Source: Bacteroidia bacterium
GTDB taxonomy: Bacteria; Bacteroidota; Bacteroidia; B-17B0; Aurantibacillaceae
Length of the DNA: 35,548 bases
Direction: 5' to 3'
Assembly (NCBI GenBank): GCA_025451115.1
Contig: JANWKZ010000033.1
Location: 1-35,548 of the forward strand
Translations under genes and position numbers: made by a program
Notes under the pieces: model-generated
Told to the model about the DNA's origin: nothing
The model's input: the letters and a program-made list of their open reading frames with translations, nothing else
Database searches by the model: none
Shown: in pieces, positions 1 to 8,106 of the stretch
Position numbering within the stretch: position 1 is the first letter of the stretch
How the letters are laid out: each line of letters begins with the position of its first letter

Positions 1-1
1 C

Positions 2-364
2 GGCGAAGGATTCATCATGCAAAAACTCGAGGGTGATGGAATGGCCTTTGTTCACTCGGGCGGATACATTATTGAGCGCGATCTTCAACGCGGAGAATTA
101 TTGAAAGTAGATACAGGTTGTCTGGTTGGGTTTACTCAAACCGTTCAATACGATATACAATTAGTGAAAGGTGTAAAGAACGTGATCTTTGGTGGAGAAG
201 GAATGTTCTATGCCACTTTGCGCGGACCGGGAAAAATATGGTTGCAATCGCTGCCTATAAGCCGACTGGCAGGAAGGATCCTATCGTACGGAACCGGTTC
301 ACGGCGTGAAGAAGGAAGTATCCTCGGAGGATTAGGGAATCTATTGGACGGCGATAGCAGATAA
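2..364 (+). CDS. AIM24 / TIGR00266 family protein, 5'-truncated
   Basis: The reading frame is open from the left edge of the window, so the gene begins outside it; an internal ATG lies at 17 but the residues before it (GEGFI) read as continuous protein. The visible 120 or so residues are rich in short beta strands and glycines, with the pattern of the AIM24/TIGR00266 family ([41 protein letters not shown]). That family folds as a double-stranded beta helix; its bacterial role is not established. The C-terminus ends in a Gly-rich tail. parE follows 49 bases downstream on the same strand. Family assignment is from recalled sequence pattern; function is unknown. Confidence 0.78.
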   Translation, partial: GEGFIMQKLEGDGMAFVHSGGYIIERDLQRGELLKVDTGCLVGFTQTVQYDIQLVKGVKNVIFGGEGMFYATLRGPGKIWLQSLPISRLAGRILSYGTGSRREEGSILGGLGNLLDGDSR

Positions 365-413
365 TACCGAATTATAAAAAAGAAAGTAAAACCACACGAA
401 ATAGAATAGTAGC

Positions 414-2270
414 ATGGCTAAATCAAGTTATAACGAAGACAGTATAAAATCGCTCGACTGGAAGGAGCACATCAGAACCCGTCCCGGGATGTACATTGGT
501 AAACTGGGCGATGGTTCGGCTTTTGATGACGGGATCTACGTTCTGATGAAAGAAACGCTGGATAACTGTATCGACGAGTTCATGATGGGCGAAGGTGACA
601 AAGTAGAAGTGCTCGTGAAGGATGGCGTAGTTTCTGTTCGCGACTACGGTCGTGGTATTCCTTTGGGAAAAGTAGTAGACGTTGTATCAAAGATCAACAC
701 CGGTGGTAAATACGATAGCGAAGCCTTTAAGAAATCCATCGGTTTGAACGGTGTGGGTACTAAAGCTGTGAACGCCCTTTCTTTGAATTTCATTGTTCGT
801 TCGTTCCGCGACGGTCAAATGAAAGAAGCCGAATTTAAACGCGGCGTGTTAGTGAAAGAAAGTCGTCTTGCCAAATCATCAGAGAAAAACGGAACTTATA
901 TTGAGTTCCGCCCGGATGATACCGTATTCAAAAAATACCACTTCGTGCATGAGTATATGGACCGCATGATGTGGAATTACGCGTTCCTGAACACCGGCTT
1001 AACGATGGTACTCAATGGTAACCAATATCGCTCGGAGAACGGGTTACGCGACCTTTTAGAGAAGAATATCACCGGCGAGATCCTCTATCCTATCATTCAC
1101 CTGAAGGGAGAAGACATTGAGCTGGCCATGACGCACAGCAACGAACATTTTTCGGAAGAGTATTACAGTTATGTAAATGGTCAGTATACAACGCAAGGAG
1201 GCACACACCAGGCTGCTTTTCGTGAGGCAGTGGTAAAAACGATACGCGAGTTCTTTAAGAAAGATTTTGACCCAACCGATGTTAGGAAATCGATCGTAGC
1301 CGCGGTTGCTGTAAAAGTGCAGGAGCCTGTTTTCGAATCGCAGACCAAAACAAAATTAGGTTCGCAGGAAGTTGCGCCGGGCGGACAAAGCATGCGCTCT
1401 TTTGTGGGAGACTTCATTAAAGAACAACTGGATAATTACCTGCACAAGAACCCGGAGACTGCGAAAGCTATCGAAGCGAAGATCGTTGCTAACGAAAGAG
1501 AAAGAAAAGAACTTTCCGGCATCCAGAAGCTGGCCCGCGAGCGTGCGAAGAAAGCTTCTTTACATAATAAAAAATTGCGTGACTGCAGAACACATTTGGA
1601 TGACCTGCGCGATAACCGTCGCTTAGACACCACGATCTTCATTTGCGAGGGAGACTCTGCGAGCGGATCCATCACCAAAACCCGAGATGTGAACACGCAG
1701 GCTGTATTCAGTCTAAAAGGTAAGCCCCTGAACTGTTTCGGTCTGGGCAAGAAAGTGGTTTACGAGAACGAAGAGTTCAATTTGCTGCAAGCCGCTTTGA
1801 ATATAGAGGAAAGCCTGGAAGACCTGCGTTACAACAACGTGGTGATCGCTACCGATGCCGATGTAGACGGTATGCACATCCGTTTGCTGTTGCTTACTTT
1901 CTTCCTGCAATTCTTCCCTGATCTTGTGAAGAACAATCACGTGAAGATCCTGCAAACGCCTTTGTTCCGCGTGCGTAACAAAAAAGAAACCCTGTATTGC
2001 TACAGCGACGAAGAGCGCAAAGCCGCGATCGCTAAATTGGGTCCAAAACCCGAGATCACCCGATTCAAAGGTTTAGGTGAGATTTCACCAGATGAATTCA
2101 AACACTTCATTGGAAAAGATATCCGCCTTGAGCCTGTATTGATCGACCAGAAAGCAAGTATCCAGGAAATGCTGAGCTATTACATGGGCAAGAACACCCA
2201 GGAAAGACAGGAGTTCATCATCGAGAACCTGCGCGTTGAGAAAGACGTAGAAGAAGCGGTAGCGAAATAA
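414..2270 (+). CDS. parE: DNA topoisomerase IV subunit B (ParE)
   Basis: ATPase subunit of a type IIA topoisomerase, expected to pair with ParC to decatenate chromosomes. The 618 residues carry all GyrB/ParE landmarks: the GHKL ATPase with E47 and N51 in [14 protein letters not shown] at 77-81, the [11 protein letters not shown] lid loop at 110-120, the TOPRIM motif EGDSASGS at 412-419, the DADVDG metal site at 481-486, and FKGLGE near 551. The length is that of ParE and short GyrB forms without the E. coli GyrB insertion. ParE is preferred over GyrB because of the PLNCFG region and Bacteroidota-like context, but the two are hard to separate by eye. No parC follows; the next gene is convergent with no spacer. 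Confidence 0.93.
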   Translation: MAKSSYNEDSIKSLDWKEHIRTRPGMYIGKLGDGSAFDDGIYVLMKETLDNCIDEFMMGEGDKVEVLVKDGVVSVRDYGRGIPLGKVVDVVSKINTGGKYDSEAFKKSIGLNGVGTKAVNALSLNFIVRSFRDGQMKEAEFKRGVLVKESRLAKSSEKNGTYIEFRPDDTVFKKYHFVHEYMDRMMWNYAFLNTGLTMVLNGNQYRSENGLRDLLEKNITGEILYPIIHLKGEDIELAMTHSNEHFSEEYYSYVNGQYTTQGGTHQAAFREAVVKTIREFFKKDFDPTDVRKSIVAAVAVKVQEPVFESQTKTKLGSQEVAPGGQSMRSFVGDFIKEQLDNYLHKNPETAKAIEAKIVANERERKELSGIQKLARERAKKASLHNKKLRDCRTHLDDLRDNRRLDTTIFICEGDSASGSITKTRDVNTQAVFSLKGKPLNCFGLGKKVVYENEEFNLLQAALNIEESLEDLRYNNVVIATDADVDGMHIRLLLLTFFLQFFPDLVKNNHVKILQTPLFRVRNKKETLYCYSDEERKAAIAKLGPKPEITRFKGLGEISPDEFKHFIGKDIRLEPVLIDQKASIQEMLSYYMGKNTQERQEFIIENLRVEKDVEEAVAK

Positions 2271-2738
2271 TTATTTAACCGTGTGAAGGAATTTAGAGAG
2301 CCAGCTGCTCTTTAAAGGGATCTCGAAATTATTCTTTAACTCTGTATCATTACCAACACCTACGTTGAAAACGTGGGTGTTCTCATTTATAAGTCCGGCG
2401 TTCAGCAATTCAGGTATCTTACTTGAATGCACAACCATAATTTCTTCGCCGGCTTTGTAAGCCACAAGCAAACGATTCAGGAGGTTGAGTCCGTATTTCT
2501 GCTCGGTTTCCTTTACAAAACGTAACTGTTTATCGATGCTGCAGCCGCTGGCCGAAAACCGCTCCTCATCTGCGGAGATGATCAGGAAGTGATGATGCAA
2601 TAGCTCGTAGGCAGCGCTTAAGGAAGTGCCGTGAGCATTCCAGTCATTCAAAAAAATTTGTACGTCGGTCTTAATCCCTGATTCGACTTCCGGGGAAAAA
2701 GACTTGTCGCTTAAATATACCCAAACGCGGTTTGTCAT
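2271..2738 (-). CDS. conserved Bacteroidota protein, function unknown (often labelled 'ABC transporter ATPase')
   Basis: A 155-residue soluble protein that I recognise as a family conserved in Bacteroidota, commonly found near topoisomerase genes and frequently labelled an ABC transporter ATPase. The sequence does not support that label: there is no Walker A (GxxGxGK[ST]), no LSGGQ signature and no Walker B aspartate run. It starts with MTNRVWVYLSDKSF and looks like a mixed alpha/beta single domain, without signal peptide or membrane segment. Its TAA stop touches the parE stop, with no base between. A near-consensus -7 element (TAATTTTA) ends four bases before its ATG. No function can be read from the sequence. 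Confidence 0.75.
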   Translation of the reverse strand: MTNRVWVYLSDKSFSPEVESGIKTDVQIFLNDWNAHGTSLSAAYELLHHHFLIISADEERFSASGCSIDKQLRFVKETEQKYGLNLLNRLLVAYKAGEEIMVVHSSKIPELLNAGLINENTHVFNVGVGNDTELKNNFEIPLKSSWLSKFLHTVK

Positions 2739-2742
2739 ACTG

Positions 2743-2750
2743 TAAAATTA
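2743..2750 (-). promoter_or_regulatory. near-consensus Bacteroidota -7 element (TAATTTTA)
   Basis: On the minus strand, TAATTTTA matches TAnnTTTG in all but the last base and is separated by four bases (2739-2742) from the ATG of the 155-residue gene. The same four-base spacing occurs at two exact matches elsewhere in the window. No clear TTG -33 element was found at the expected distance, so this is a weak call. Confidence 0.35.
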
Positions 2751-2915
2751 CAAAAAATCGGGGTATATCTCTCTTATATCCTTTAGTACCTTTCTTTCTG
2801 CCGTTGGTATAGTTTAATAGTGAAAAAGACGGATTATGAGTAAATTGCACAAAACCTCTTTATGGCACGAGCCTTTGGCGAACTGCATGTTACCTTAAAT
2901 AACAATTAACACAAC

Positions 2916-4850
2916 ATGAAAAAACTTCTACTTCTTGCCGGTAGTCTTCCATTTTTTGCGCAGGCCCAGCATACCTGCGCGGTTGCCAAAATAAATGCTA
3001 TGCAAAATATGGCAGTAGCTTCTACCAACCTTACCAATCTGGAAAATAAATACGACCTTAAATTCTATCACCTCGATATAAACATCGAACGCACCAACAA
3101 ATCAGTAAGCGGAAATGTCCGCACGCTTGCAACCGTTAAAACCGCCACGCTGGATACCTTCGGTTTCGAACTACACACAAACCATATTATCGACTCGGTG
3201 ATCCTTAATGGTATAAAACGTCCTGCTACCAGGAGCGGGAACGATGTGACCGCAGTCTTTGCTTCAACACTAACCCAGGGTGCTTTGATCGATGCGAAGA
3301 TTTACTATCATGGAACTGCCCCCACCAGCGGCGGTGGAGCCATAGGTGATGGGTATAATAACGGCACTTCTACCTTGTGGGGTAATCGCGCTACCTGGAG
3401 CCTGAGCGAACCTTATGTAGCACACGAGTGGTTCCCCGTTAAACAACAGTTGCAGGACAAGATCGATTCTTCCTGGGTGTTCGCCACAACCGACTCAGTG
3501 AATAAAGTAGGATCAAATGGAATGCTGACCAACGTAGTTGTAGTTGGCAATAAAAAACGCTACGAATGGAAGAACAACAAACCCATCGATTATTACCTCA
3601 TTTCGGTTGCCGTTGCCAAATACGTTGATTACACCATTTACGCGCACCCCGCCAATGCCGACTCCATCATGATCCAGAATTTTGTATACGACAACCCAGC
3701 TTGTCTTACTAATTTTAAAGCGGATATCGATTCCAGCCGTCAATTAATTGAATTGGAAAGCGCTCTTTTCGGGCTTTATCCCTGGGCGAGTCAGAAGTAT
3801 GGTCACTGTATGGCGCCGATGAGTGGAGGAATGGAGCACCAGACCATGACCACGCTCGGTACTTTCAATTTTTCATTGATAGCGCATGAGATGGGCCACC
3901 AATGGTGGGGCGATCATGTTACCTGCCGCAGCTGGCACGATATCTTCCTGAATGAAGGATTCGCTTCCTATACGGAATATCTCGCCTACCAATACTTAGA
4001 GCCCAGCCAGGCCGCTCCCGAAATGTTGAGTGTACACAGCAATGTTATGAGTCAACCCACAGGCAGCGTATGGAACCCTGACACAGCCAATGTGAGTCGC
4101 ATCTTCAGTACGCGTTTGACCTACAACAAAGGTTCAGCAGTCATTCACAGTTTGCGTTTTGTCATTAATGATGATTCTCTTTTCTTCCGGGGGCTACGTA
4201 ATTACCAGAATACGTTTAAATATTCAACCGCTTCTACGGAAGACTTCAAGAACTCGATGGCGAATTACACCGGAATAAATTTCAATCAGTTCTTTACCCA
4301 ATGGATCTACGGAGAAGGTTACCCAACCTTCAATGTTACCTGGAATCAGAACAGCGGCCAGCTCGTATTAAAAAGCATTCAAACCGTAAGTACGGCAAGC
4401 GTAACTCCCTTATTCATTACTCCGCTGGAATACAAAGTTCAGCGCACACAAGGCGACACCATTATTCGTGTGATGCACCAGCAGGGCACCGAGCAGTACG
4501 TTATTCCAATGCCGGGTACGATCACGGGAATTGTGGTAGATCCCAATAACTGGATATTGAACAAAGTGATCGGCCCAACCCAGGACCCTAACCTTATCGG
4601 CATAGCGGCTTATTCAAATAATACCGATGTAAAAGTTTATCCCAACCCGGCGAACAATAAACTGACTGTGAGCGGGCAAGGTGATCTGCTGTTCAGCCTG
4701 TATGATATCTCGGGCAAATTGGTAATGAGCAAGGCGGTAAAACAACAGGAGACCCTGGATGTATCTTCCTTTGCAGAAGGCATGTACTTCTACAGGGTAA
4801 GTACTGATAAACAGCAGGTTCTGCGCACGGGGAAACTTGTGATACAATAA
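2916..4850 (+). CDS. secreted M1-family metallopeptidase with T9SS type A sorting domain
   Basis: Zinc aminopeptidase of the M1 (gluzincin) family. An N-terminal Sec signal (MKKLLLLAGSLPFFAQAQ) precedes the M1 N-domain. The catalytic site is intact: HEMGH at 324-328 with the third zinc ligand E347 exactly 19 residues on (NEGFA), the exopeptidase-type motif GGMEH at 304-308 in place of GAMEN, and YNKGSAVIHSLR around 405-416. The last 73 residues (572-644, opening VKVYPNPANNKL and holding LYDISGKLV and GMYFYRV) form a type IX secretion C-terminal signal, so the enzyme is probably exported and anchored or released at the cell surface. It stands alone, with 177 bases upstream and no clear promoter. 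A second M1 enzyme at 18102-20726 lacks the tail. Confidence 0.93.
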   Translation: MKKLLLLAGSLPFFAQAQHTCAVAKINAMQNMAVASTNLTNLENKYDLKFYHLDINIERTNKSVSGNVRTLATVKTATLDTFGFELHTNHIIDSVILNGIKRPATRSGNDVTAVFASTLTQGALIDAKIYYHGTAPTSGGGAIGDGYNNGTSTLWGNRATWSLSEPYVAHEWFPVKQQLQDKIDSSWVFATTDSVNKVGSNGMLTNVVVVGNKKRYEWKNNKPIDYYLISVAVAKYVDYTIYAHPANADSIMIQNFVYDNPACLTNFKADIDSSRQLIELESALFGLYPWASQKYGHCMAPMSGGMEHQTMTTLGTFNFSLIAHEMGHQWWGDHVTCRSWHDIFLNEGFASYTEYLAYQYLEPSQAAPEMLSVHSNVMSQPTGSVWNPDTANVSRIFSTRLTYNKGSAVIHSLRFVINDDSLFFRGLRNYQNTFKYSTASTEDFKNSMANYTGINFNQFFTQWIYGEGYPTFNVTWNQNSGQLVLKSIQTVSTASVTPLFITPLEYKVQRTQGDTIIRVMHQQGTEQYVIPMPGTITGIVVDPNNWILNKVIGPTQDPNLIGIAAYSNNTDVKVYPNPANNKLTVSGQGDLLFSLYDISGKLVMSKAVKQQETLDVSSFAEGMYFYRVSTDKQQVLRTGKLVIQ

Positions 4851-4881
4851 CCTGGCAGAATTTTTGTATTATTGTTTACCA

Positions 4882-5688
4882 ATGAAGGTAAACAAGCTCA
4901 TAGTTAAGTCAATCCTTATTTCTCTGCTTCTTTTAAGCTTCTCATTCTCTAAAGATGAGGGCATTAAAAGCCTTTACACTATTCGCTCGCAAGCGGATCT
5001 TTTCACTACTGATAATTTCGGGAACACGTATCTTATCAAGGCCGACGAGATCAAAAAATACAATTCGCAGGGCGAATTGCTGAAGATCTTCAGCGCCAAG
5101 AATCTCGGTAAGATCACTTCCATTGATGCGTCCAACCCATTGCGTGTACTGGTATTTTATAAGGATTTTGCACGTGTTCTATTCGTAGACGACCTTCTCA
5201 GTCAGAACGGAGACGTAATTGATCTGCTCAATTTAAGTCTTGAACAGAGCGATGCCGTTTGTACCTCCTTCAATAACGGTCTTTGGTTCTTTAATCGTCA
5301 AAACGCTAACCTGGTTCGCCTGGATGAGAACCTGCAGACTGTGGTGAACACGGGCAACCTGAACCGTTTACTCGGAGCCACCTTTAAACCCAATTTCATG
5401 CTCGAATACAATGGTTATGTTTACGTCAATAACCCCGGAGAGGGCATTTTCATCTTCGATATTTACGGCACGTATTTCAAAACGCTTCCTTTTAAAGATA
5501 TTCTCCATTTCCAGGTGAAAGAAGATCGCCTGATCTACTTTACCGGTAAAGAATTGAGGTCCTATGACATGAAACTGCTCACAGAGGCTGTTCTGCCCTT
5601 CTCAAACGTGAGCGATGCCCGTGTAGAGAAGGAGAATTACTACCTTTTTTTTAAGGACTCTCTGGCTGTAAAAACCCACGCCAATTAA
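4882..5688 (+). CDS. exported or membrane-anchored beta-propeller-like protein, function unknown
   Basis: A protein of 268 residues from the ATG at 4882. An in-frame TTG at 4864 would add six residues, but the ATG gives a standard start (MKVNKLIVKS) and a -7-like TATTATTG lies just before it. Residues about 5-22 form a hydrophobic Sec signal or anchor. The rest alternates strands with repeated short pieces such as DNFGNTYLIKADEIKKYNSQG and DIYGTYFKTLPF, resembling NHL or YncE-like propeller blades; this is inference from pattern only. It follows the T9SS peptidase by 31 bases on the same strand and may be co-expressed. I do not recognise a named family. Confidence 0.7.
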   Translation: MKVNKLIVKSILISLLLLSFSFSKDEGIKSLYTIRSQADLFTTDNFGNTYLIKADEIKKYNSQGELLKIFSAKNLGKITSIDASNPLRVLVFYKDFARVLFVDDLLSQNGDVIDLLNLSLEQSDAVCTSFNNGLWFFNRQNANLVRLDENLQTVVNTGNLNRLLGATFKPNFMLEYNGYVYVNNPGEGIFIFDIYGTYFKTLPFKDILHFQVKEDRLIYFTGKELRSYDMKLLTEAVLPFSNVSDARVEKENYYLFFKDSLAVKTHAN

Positions 5689-5699
5689 CATTTAAAGCG

Positions 5700-5707
5700 T
5701 AATTTTG
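5700..5707 (+). promoter_or_regulatory. exact Bacteroidota -7 element TAATTTTG before plsC-gatC
   Basis: TAATTTTG fits TAnnTTTG exactly and ends four bases before the GTG start at 5712. If transcription begins about four bases after the motif, as in characterised Bacteroides promoters, the message would start at the start codon itself. No TTG is visible 17-23 bases upstream. Confidence 0.5.
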
Positions 5708-5711
5708 TCTC

Positions 5712-6461
5712 GTGGAGTTCATCCGTATAATCTTTTCTACTATCTGGAAGATCTGGTTCTTTCTTGTTTTCGCAAGCATCCTGCTTTTGATCTATCCTTT
5801 CCTGCTTATTTTTCTTTCTAACCGTCGTCGCTATAAATACGCTTTTGCCTGCCAGCACATCATGGCCCGCTGGATCACCTGGCTCAGTGGACTTTTTATT
5901 AAAAAAGTATATGAAATTCCGAAGGACAAATTACCGCAACCTTGTGTGATCGTAGCTAATCACTCGTCTTACCTCGATATCTGTTTCAGTTATCTGCTGA
6001 TCAAAAAATACTTTGTGTTCATGGCCAAATTGGAACTGAACAAGGCTCCTCTCTTCAGCATTTTCTTCAAGGATATGCAGATCTCCGTTGACCGCAAAAG
6101 CCGAATGGACGCTCACCGCGCTTTCTTAAGAGCCCAGGAAGAAATTGACGCGGGCCACAGTGTTTTTATCTTTCCGGAAGGAACTATTGCTAATGAAGGT
6201 GAATTGAAAAATTTCAAGAACGGCCCTTTCAAACTGGCTATCGATATGCAGGTACCTATTCTACCCATCACCTTTACAAATAACTGGAAATTACTGCAGA
6301 ACGGGGGCTTTTTCAAGAGCTTTGGTCGACCGGGTCTTACGAAGGGCATTGTTCACATGCCTATTGACACCAAGGGAATGACCGAAGAAAATGTTGTACC
6401 TTTGCGGGAAGCAGTTTATAAGCTGTTTGACGAAACGCTAAAAGCAGAACGAACAAAATGA
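5712..6461 (+). CDS. plsC: 1-acyl-sn-glycerol-3-phosphate acyltransferase (PlsC-like)
   Basis: Membrane acyltransferase that adds the second acyl chain to lysophosphatidate, or a related lysophospholipid acyltransferase. Residues about 10-36 form a strong N-terminal membrane segment. The LPLAT motifs are present: HX4D as NHSSYLD (H84, D89), the acceptor-binding FPEGT at 154-158, the block KNGPFKLA near 169-176, and VPILPITF near 181-188. The length of 249 residues is typical. The start is GTG, preceded four bases away by an exact -7 element. The stop overlaps the gatC start as ATGA, so translation of the two is probably coupled. Exact acyl acceptor is not determinable; the fold is secure. Confidence 0.87.
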   Translation: MEFIRIIFSTIWKIWFFLVFASILLLIYPFLLIFLSNRRRYKYAFACQHIMARWITWLSGLFIKKVYEIPKDKLPQPCVIVANHSSYLDICFSYLLIKKYFVFMAKLELNKAPLFSIFFKDMQISVDRKSRMDAHRAFLRAQEEIDAGHSVFIFPEGTIANEGELKNFKNGPFKLAIDMQVPILPITFTNNWKLLQNGGFFKSFGRPGLTKGIVHMPIDTKGMTEENVVPLREAVYKLFDETLKAERTK

Positions 6462-6751
6462 AGATCGATCATAAAACCGTTGATGAAGTAGCACACCTGG
6501 CCCGCCTCGAGTTCGATTCGAAGGCCAAAGACGAAATTGCCAACGACATGAACCGCATGCTCAGTTTTGTGGAAAAACTGAATGAGCTCGATACCAAAGG
6601 TATTGAACCACTCATCTACATGACCGACGAGAGTAATGTGTTACGTGAAGATATAGTGAAAGATACGATCACACAAAAAGAGGCCCTGCTGAACGCTCCC
6701 AAAAAGGACAGTGACTATTTCAAAGTGGCCAAGGTCATCGACCAAAAGTAA
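6458..6751 (+). CDS. gatC: Asp-tRNA(Asn)/Glu-tRNA(Gln) amidotransferase subunit C
   Basis: Small subunit of the GatCAB amidotransferase, which converts mischarged Glu-tRNA(Gln) or Asp-tRNA(Asn). The 97 residues carry the family hallmarks VAHLARLEF at the N-terminus, NDMNRMLSFVEKLNELDT in the middle, and the C-terminal LNAPKKDSDYFKVAKVI. The length matches GatC. It begins inside the plsC stop (ATGA). gatA and gatB are not in the window, so the complex is encoded at separate loci. Its stop touches the stop of the convergent gene with no spacer. Confidence 0.95.
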   Translation: MKIDHKTVDEVAHLARLEFDSKAKDEIANDMNRMLSFVEKLNELDTKGIEPLIYMTDESNVLREDIVKDTITQKEALLNAPKKDSDYFKVAKVIDQK

Positions 6752-7396
6752 CTATTTCCCTATCTGAATTTTTTCTCCCAGGAAGTGGGGTTTTGTACCT
6801 GTGTAAACATCCCAGAAAACTTTGGCGCGCGCGAAGAACTCACGAACCCGGGTCTTGAATCCAATAGATGGGTCGACATCCTCGGCATTGAATCCGTAAG
6901 CAACCATATCCATTTTTTGTGCGATGAAAACGGCGCGCTGGTTATGGAACTCCTGCGAAACGACTATCAAAGTATCCTGTCCGAAAATTTCTTTCGCCCT
7001 TACCATTGAATCGAAAGTGCGAAAGCCCGCGTAATCAAGATAGATCACCGAATCGGGGACCCCGTTCATGATAAGGTCTTTTTTCATGTCGGCCGGCTCA
7101 TTGTAATTATCCGTGCTGTTATCACCGCTTACTATAATGTATTTTACCTTCCCCGACTTGTAAAGATCAACTGTTGCATTTATACGACGATAGAAATATT
7201 GATTGACTTGCTGGTGTTTTAGAACCTTACTGGTTCCAAGAAGCAGGGCGGTTTTGCAGACGGGCAGGTCTTTTGCGTCGTTCTTAATGAAGTCGCGGGT
7301 CTTGCTTTCTATGCGGTAATTAGCCCACCAGGTGCCCAGGAACAGCACAATAGCAAGGATCGATGTCCACTTCGCTATTCTTTTTACCCACTTCAT
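6752..7396 (-). CDS. SanA/YdcF-like DUF218 membrane protein
   Basis: Single-pass membrane protein of 214 residues with an N-terminal anchor at about 8-26 and a DUF218 domain, the family of E. coli SanA and YdcF. Visible family features are KTALLLGTSK, followed by IIVSGDNSTDNYNEP and the histidine-containing SQEFHNQRAVFIA. SanA is linked to envelope barrier function and vancomycin sensitivity in enterobacteria; the biochemical activity is unknown. It is the last gene of the minus-strand run starting at ligA, and its ATG overlaps the stop of the transporter gene by one base (TAATG), which implies coupled translation. It ends flush against gatC. Confidence 0.82.
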   Translation of the reverse strand: MKWVKRIAKWTSILAIVLFLGTWWANYRIESKTRDFIKNDAKDLPVCKTALLLGTSKVLKHQQVNQYFYRRINATVDLYKSGKVKYIIVSGDNSTDNYNEPADMKKDLIMNGVPDSVIYLDYAGFRTFDSMVRAKEIFGQDTLIVVSQEFHNQRAVFIAQKMDMVAYGFNAEDVDPSIGFKTRVREFFARAKVFWDVYTGTKPHFLGEKIQIGK

Positions 7397-8106
7397 TATT
7401 CTTTTACCTTATGATGGAGGTTTTGCTCGGCCGTATGCTTGATGAGTTCATCCGAAGTTTCCTTACCCAGGTAACGATCCACCAAAAAGTGTACCAGGTA
7501 GATCACGGGGATGATGGCTACAGCAACCATCAGTTTGAAAGCGTAGCCAAAAGACGCGTTCTTCACGAATTCGTTTAGGGTCCATACACCGGGTACCACA
7601 AAAGCAATGAATTGTACAATGAAAGTATCCACCAATTGACTGATCACTGTGCTTCCGGTAGAACGCAACCAGATCATATTCTTTCCGGTCTTCTCACGTA
7701 ACATCCAGAAAATCGTGCTATCCACCAATTGAGAAACGATGAATGCGCAAATACTACCAATGATTATATACATGGATTGTCCGAATACTTTCCTGAAATT
7801 GTCATCCGTTACAGGAGAAAAGCCGGTGGCGGGAATATTCATACAAATAAAAAGCACTATAAAAGTAAAAGCGATCAATGCCACCGTGATATAAGAGAGT
7901 TTTCGTACACCTTTCTGACCATAATATTCATTTACCAGGTCGGTTACAATAAACACAACCGGCCACATCACGATACCTATGCTTTGCGTAAAAGTGCCGA
8001 AAAATGTAACGAGCTTTCCTCCGATCAACTCAGCAACGATGGCATTGGTAATAAAGAAACCCGCCAACACCAAAAAAACAATATCCTTTCTACTATTTAA
8101 GTTCAT
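7396..8106 (-). CDS. queuosine precursor transporter (YhhQ/VUT family)
   Basis: Integral membrane protein of 236 residues with about six hydrophobic segments. The YhhQ/VUT (DUF165) signature is clear: NAIVAELIGGKL in the first segment, TDLVNEYYG after the second, SQLVDSTIFWMLRE, and RSTGSTVISQLVDTF. E. coli YhhQ imports queuosine precursors (preQ0/preQ1) for tRNA wobble modification, so salvage is the likely role here. The ATG at 8106 lies 14 bases inside the end of bioA, and the stop overlaps the next ATG by one base. The gene is therefore embedded in an operon with biotin genes, with no obvious metabolic link. No preQ1 riboswitch can be expected, as its upstream region is bioA coding sequence. 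Confidence 0.9.
   Translation of the reverse strand: MNLNSRKDIVFLVLAGFFITNAIVAELIGGKLVTFFGTFTQSIGIVMWPVVFIVTDLVNEYYGQKGVRKLSYITVALIAFTFIVLFICMNIPATGFSPVTDDNFRKVFGQSMYIIIGSICAFIVSQLVDSTIFWMLREKTGKNMIWLRSTGSTVISQLVDTFIVQFIAFVVPGVWTLNEFVKNASFGYAFKLMVAVAIIPVIYLVHFLVDRYLGKETSDELIKHTAEQNLHHKVKE

Noticed and set aside
2871-2892. A TGGCACG-containing stretch resembling a sigma-54 promoter upstream of the T9SS peptidase
   Set aside because: The GC of the -12 box is displaced by two bases from the required ten-base spacing after GG, and no sigma-54 activator is in the window.
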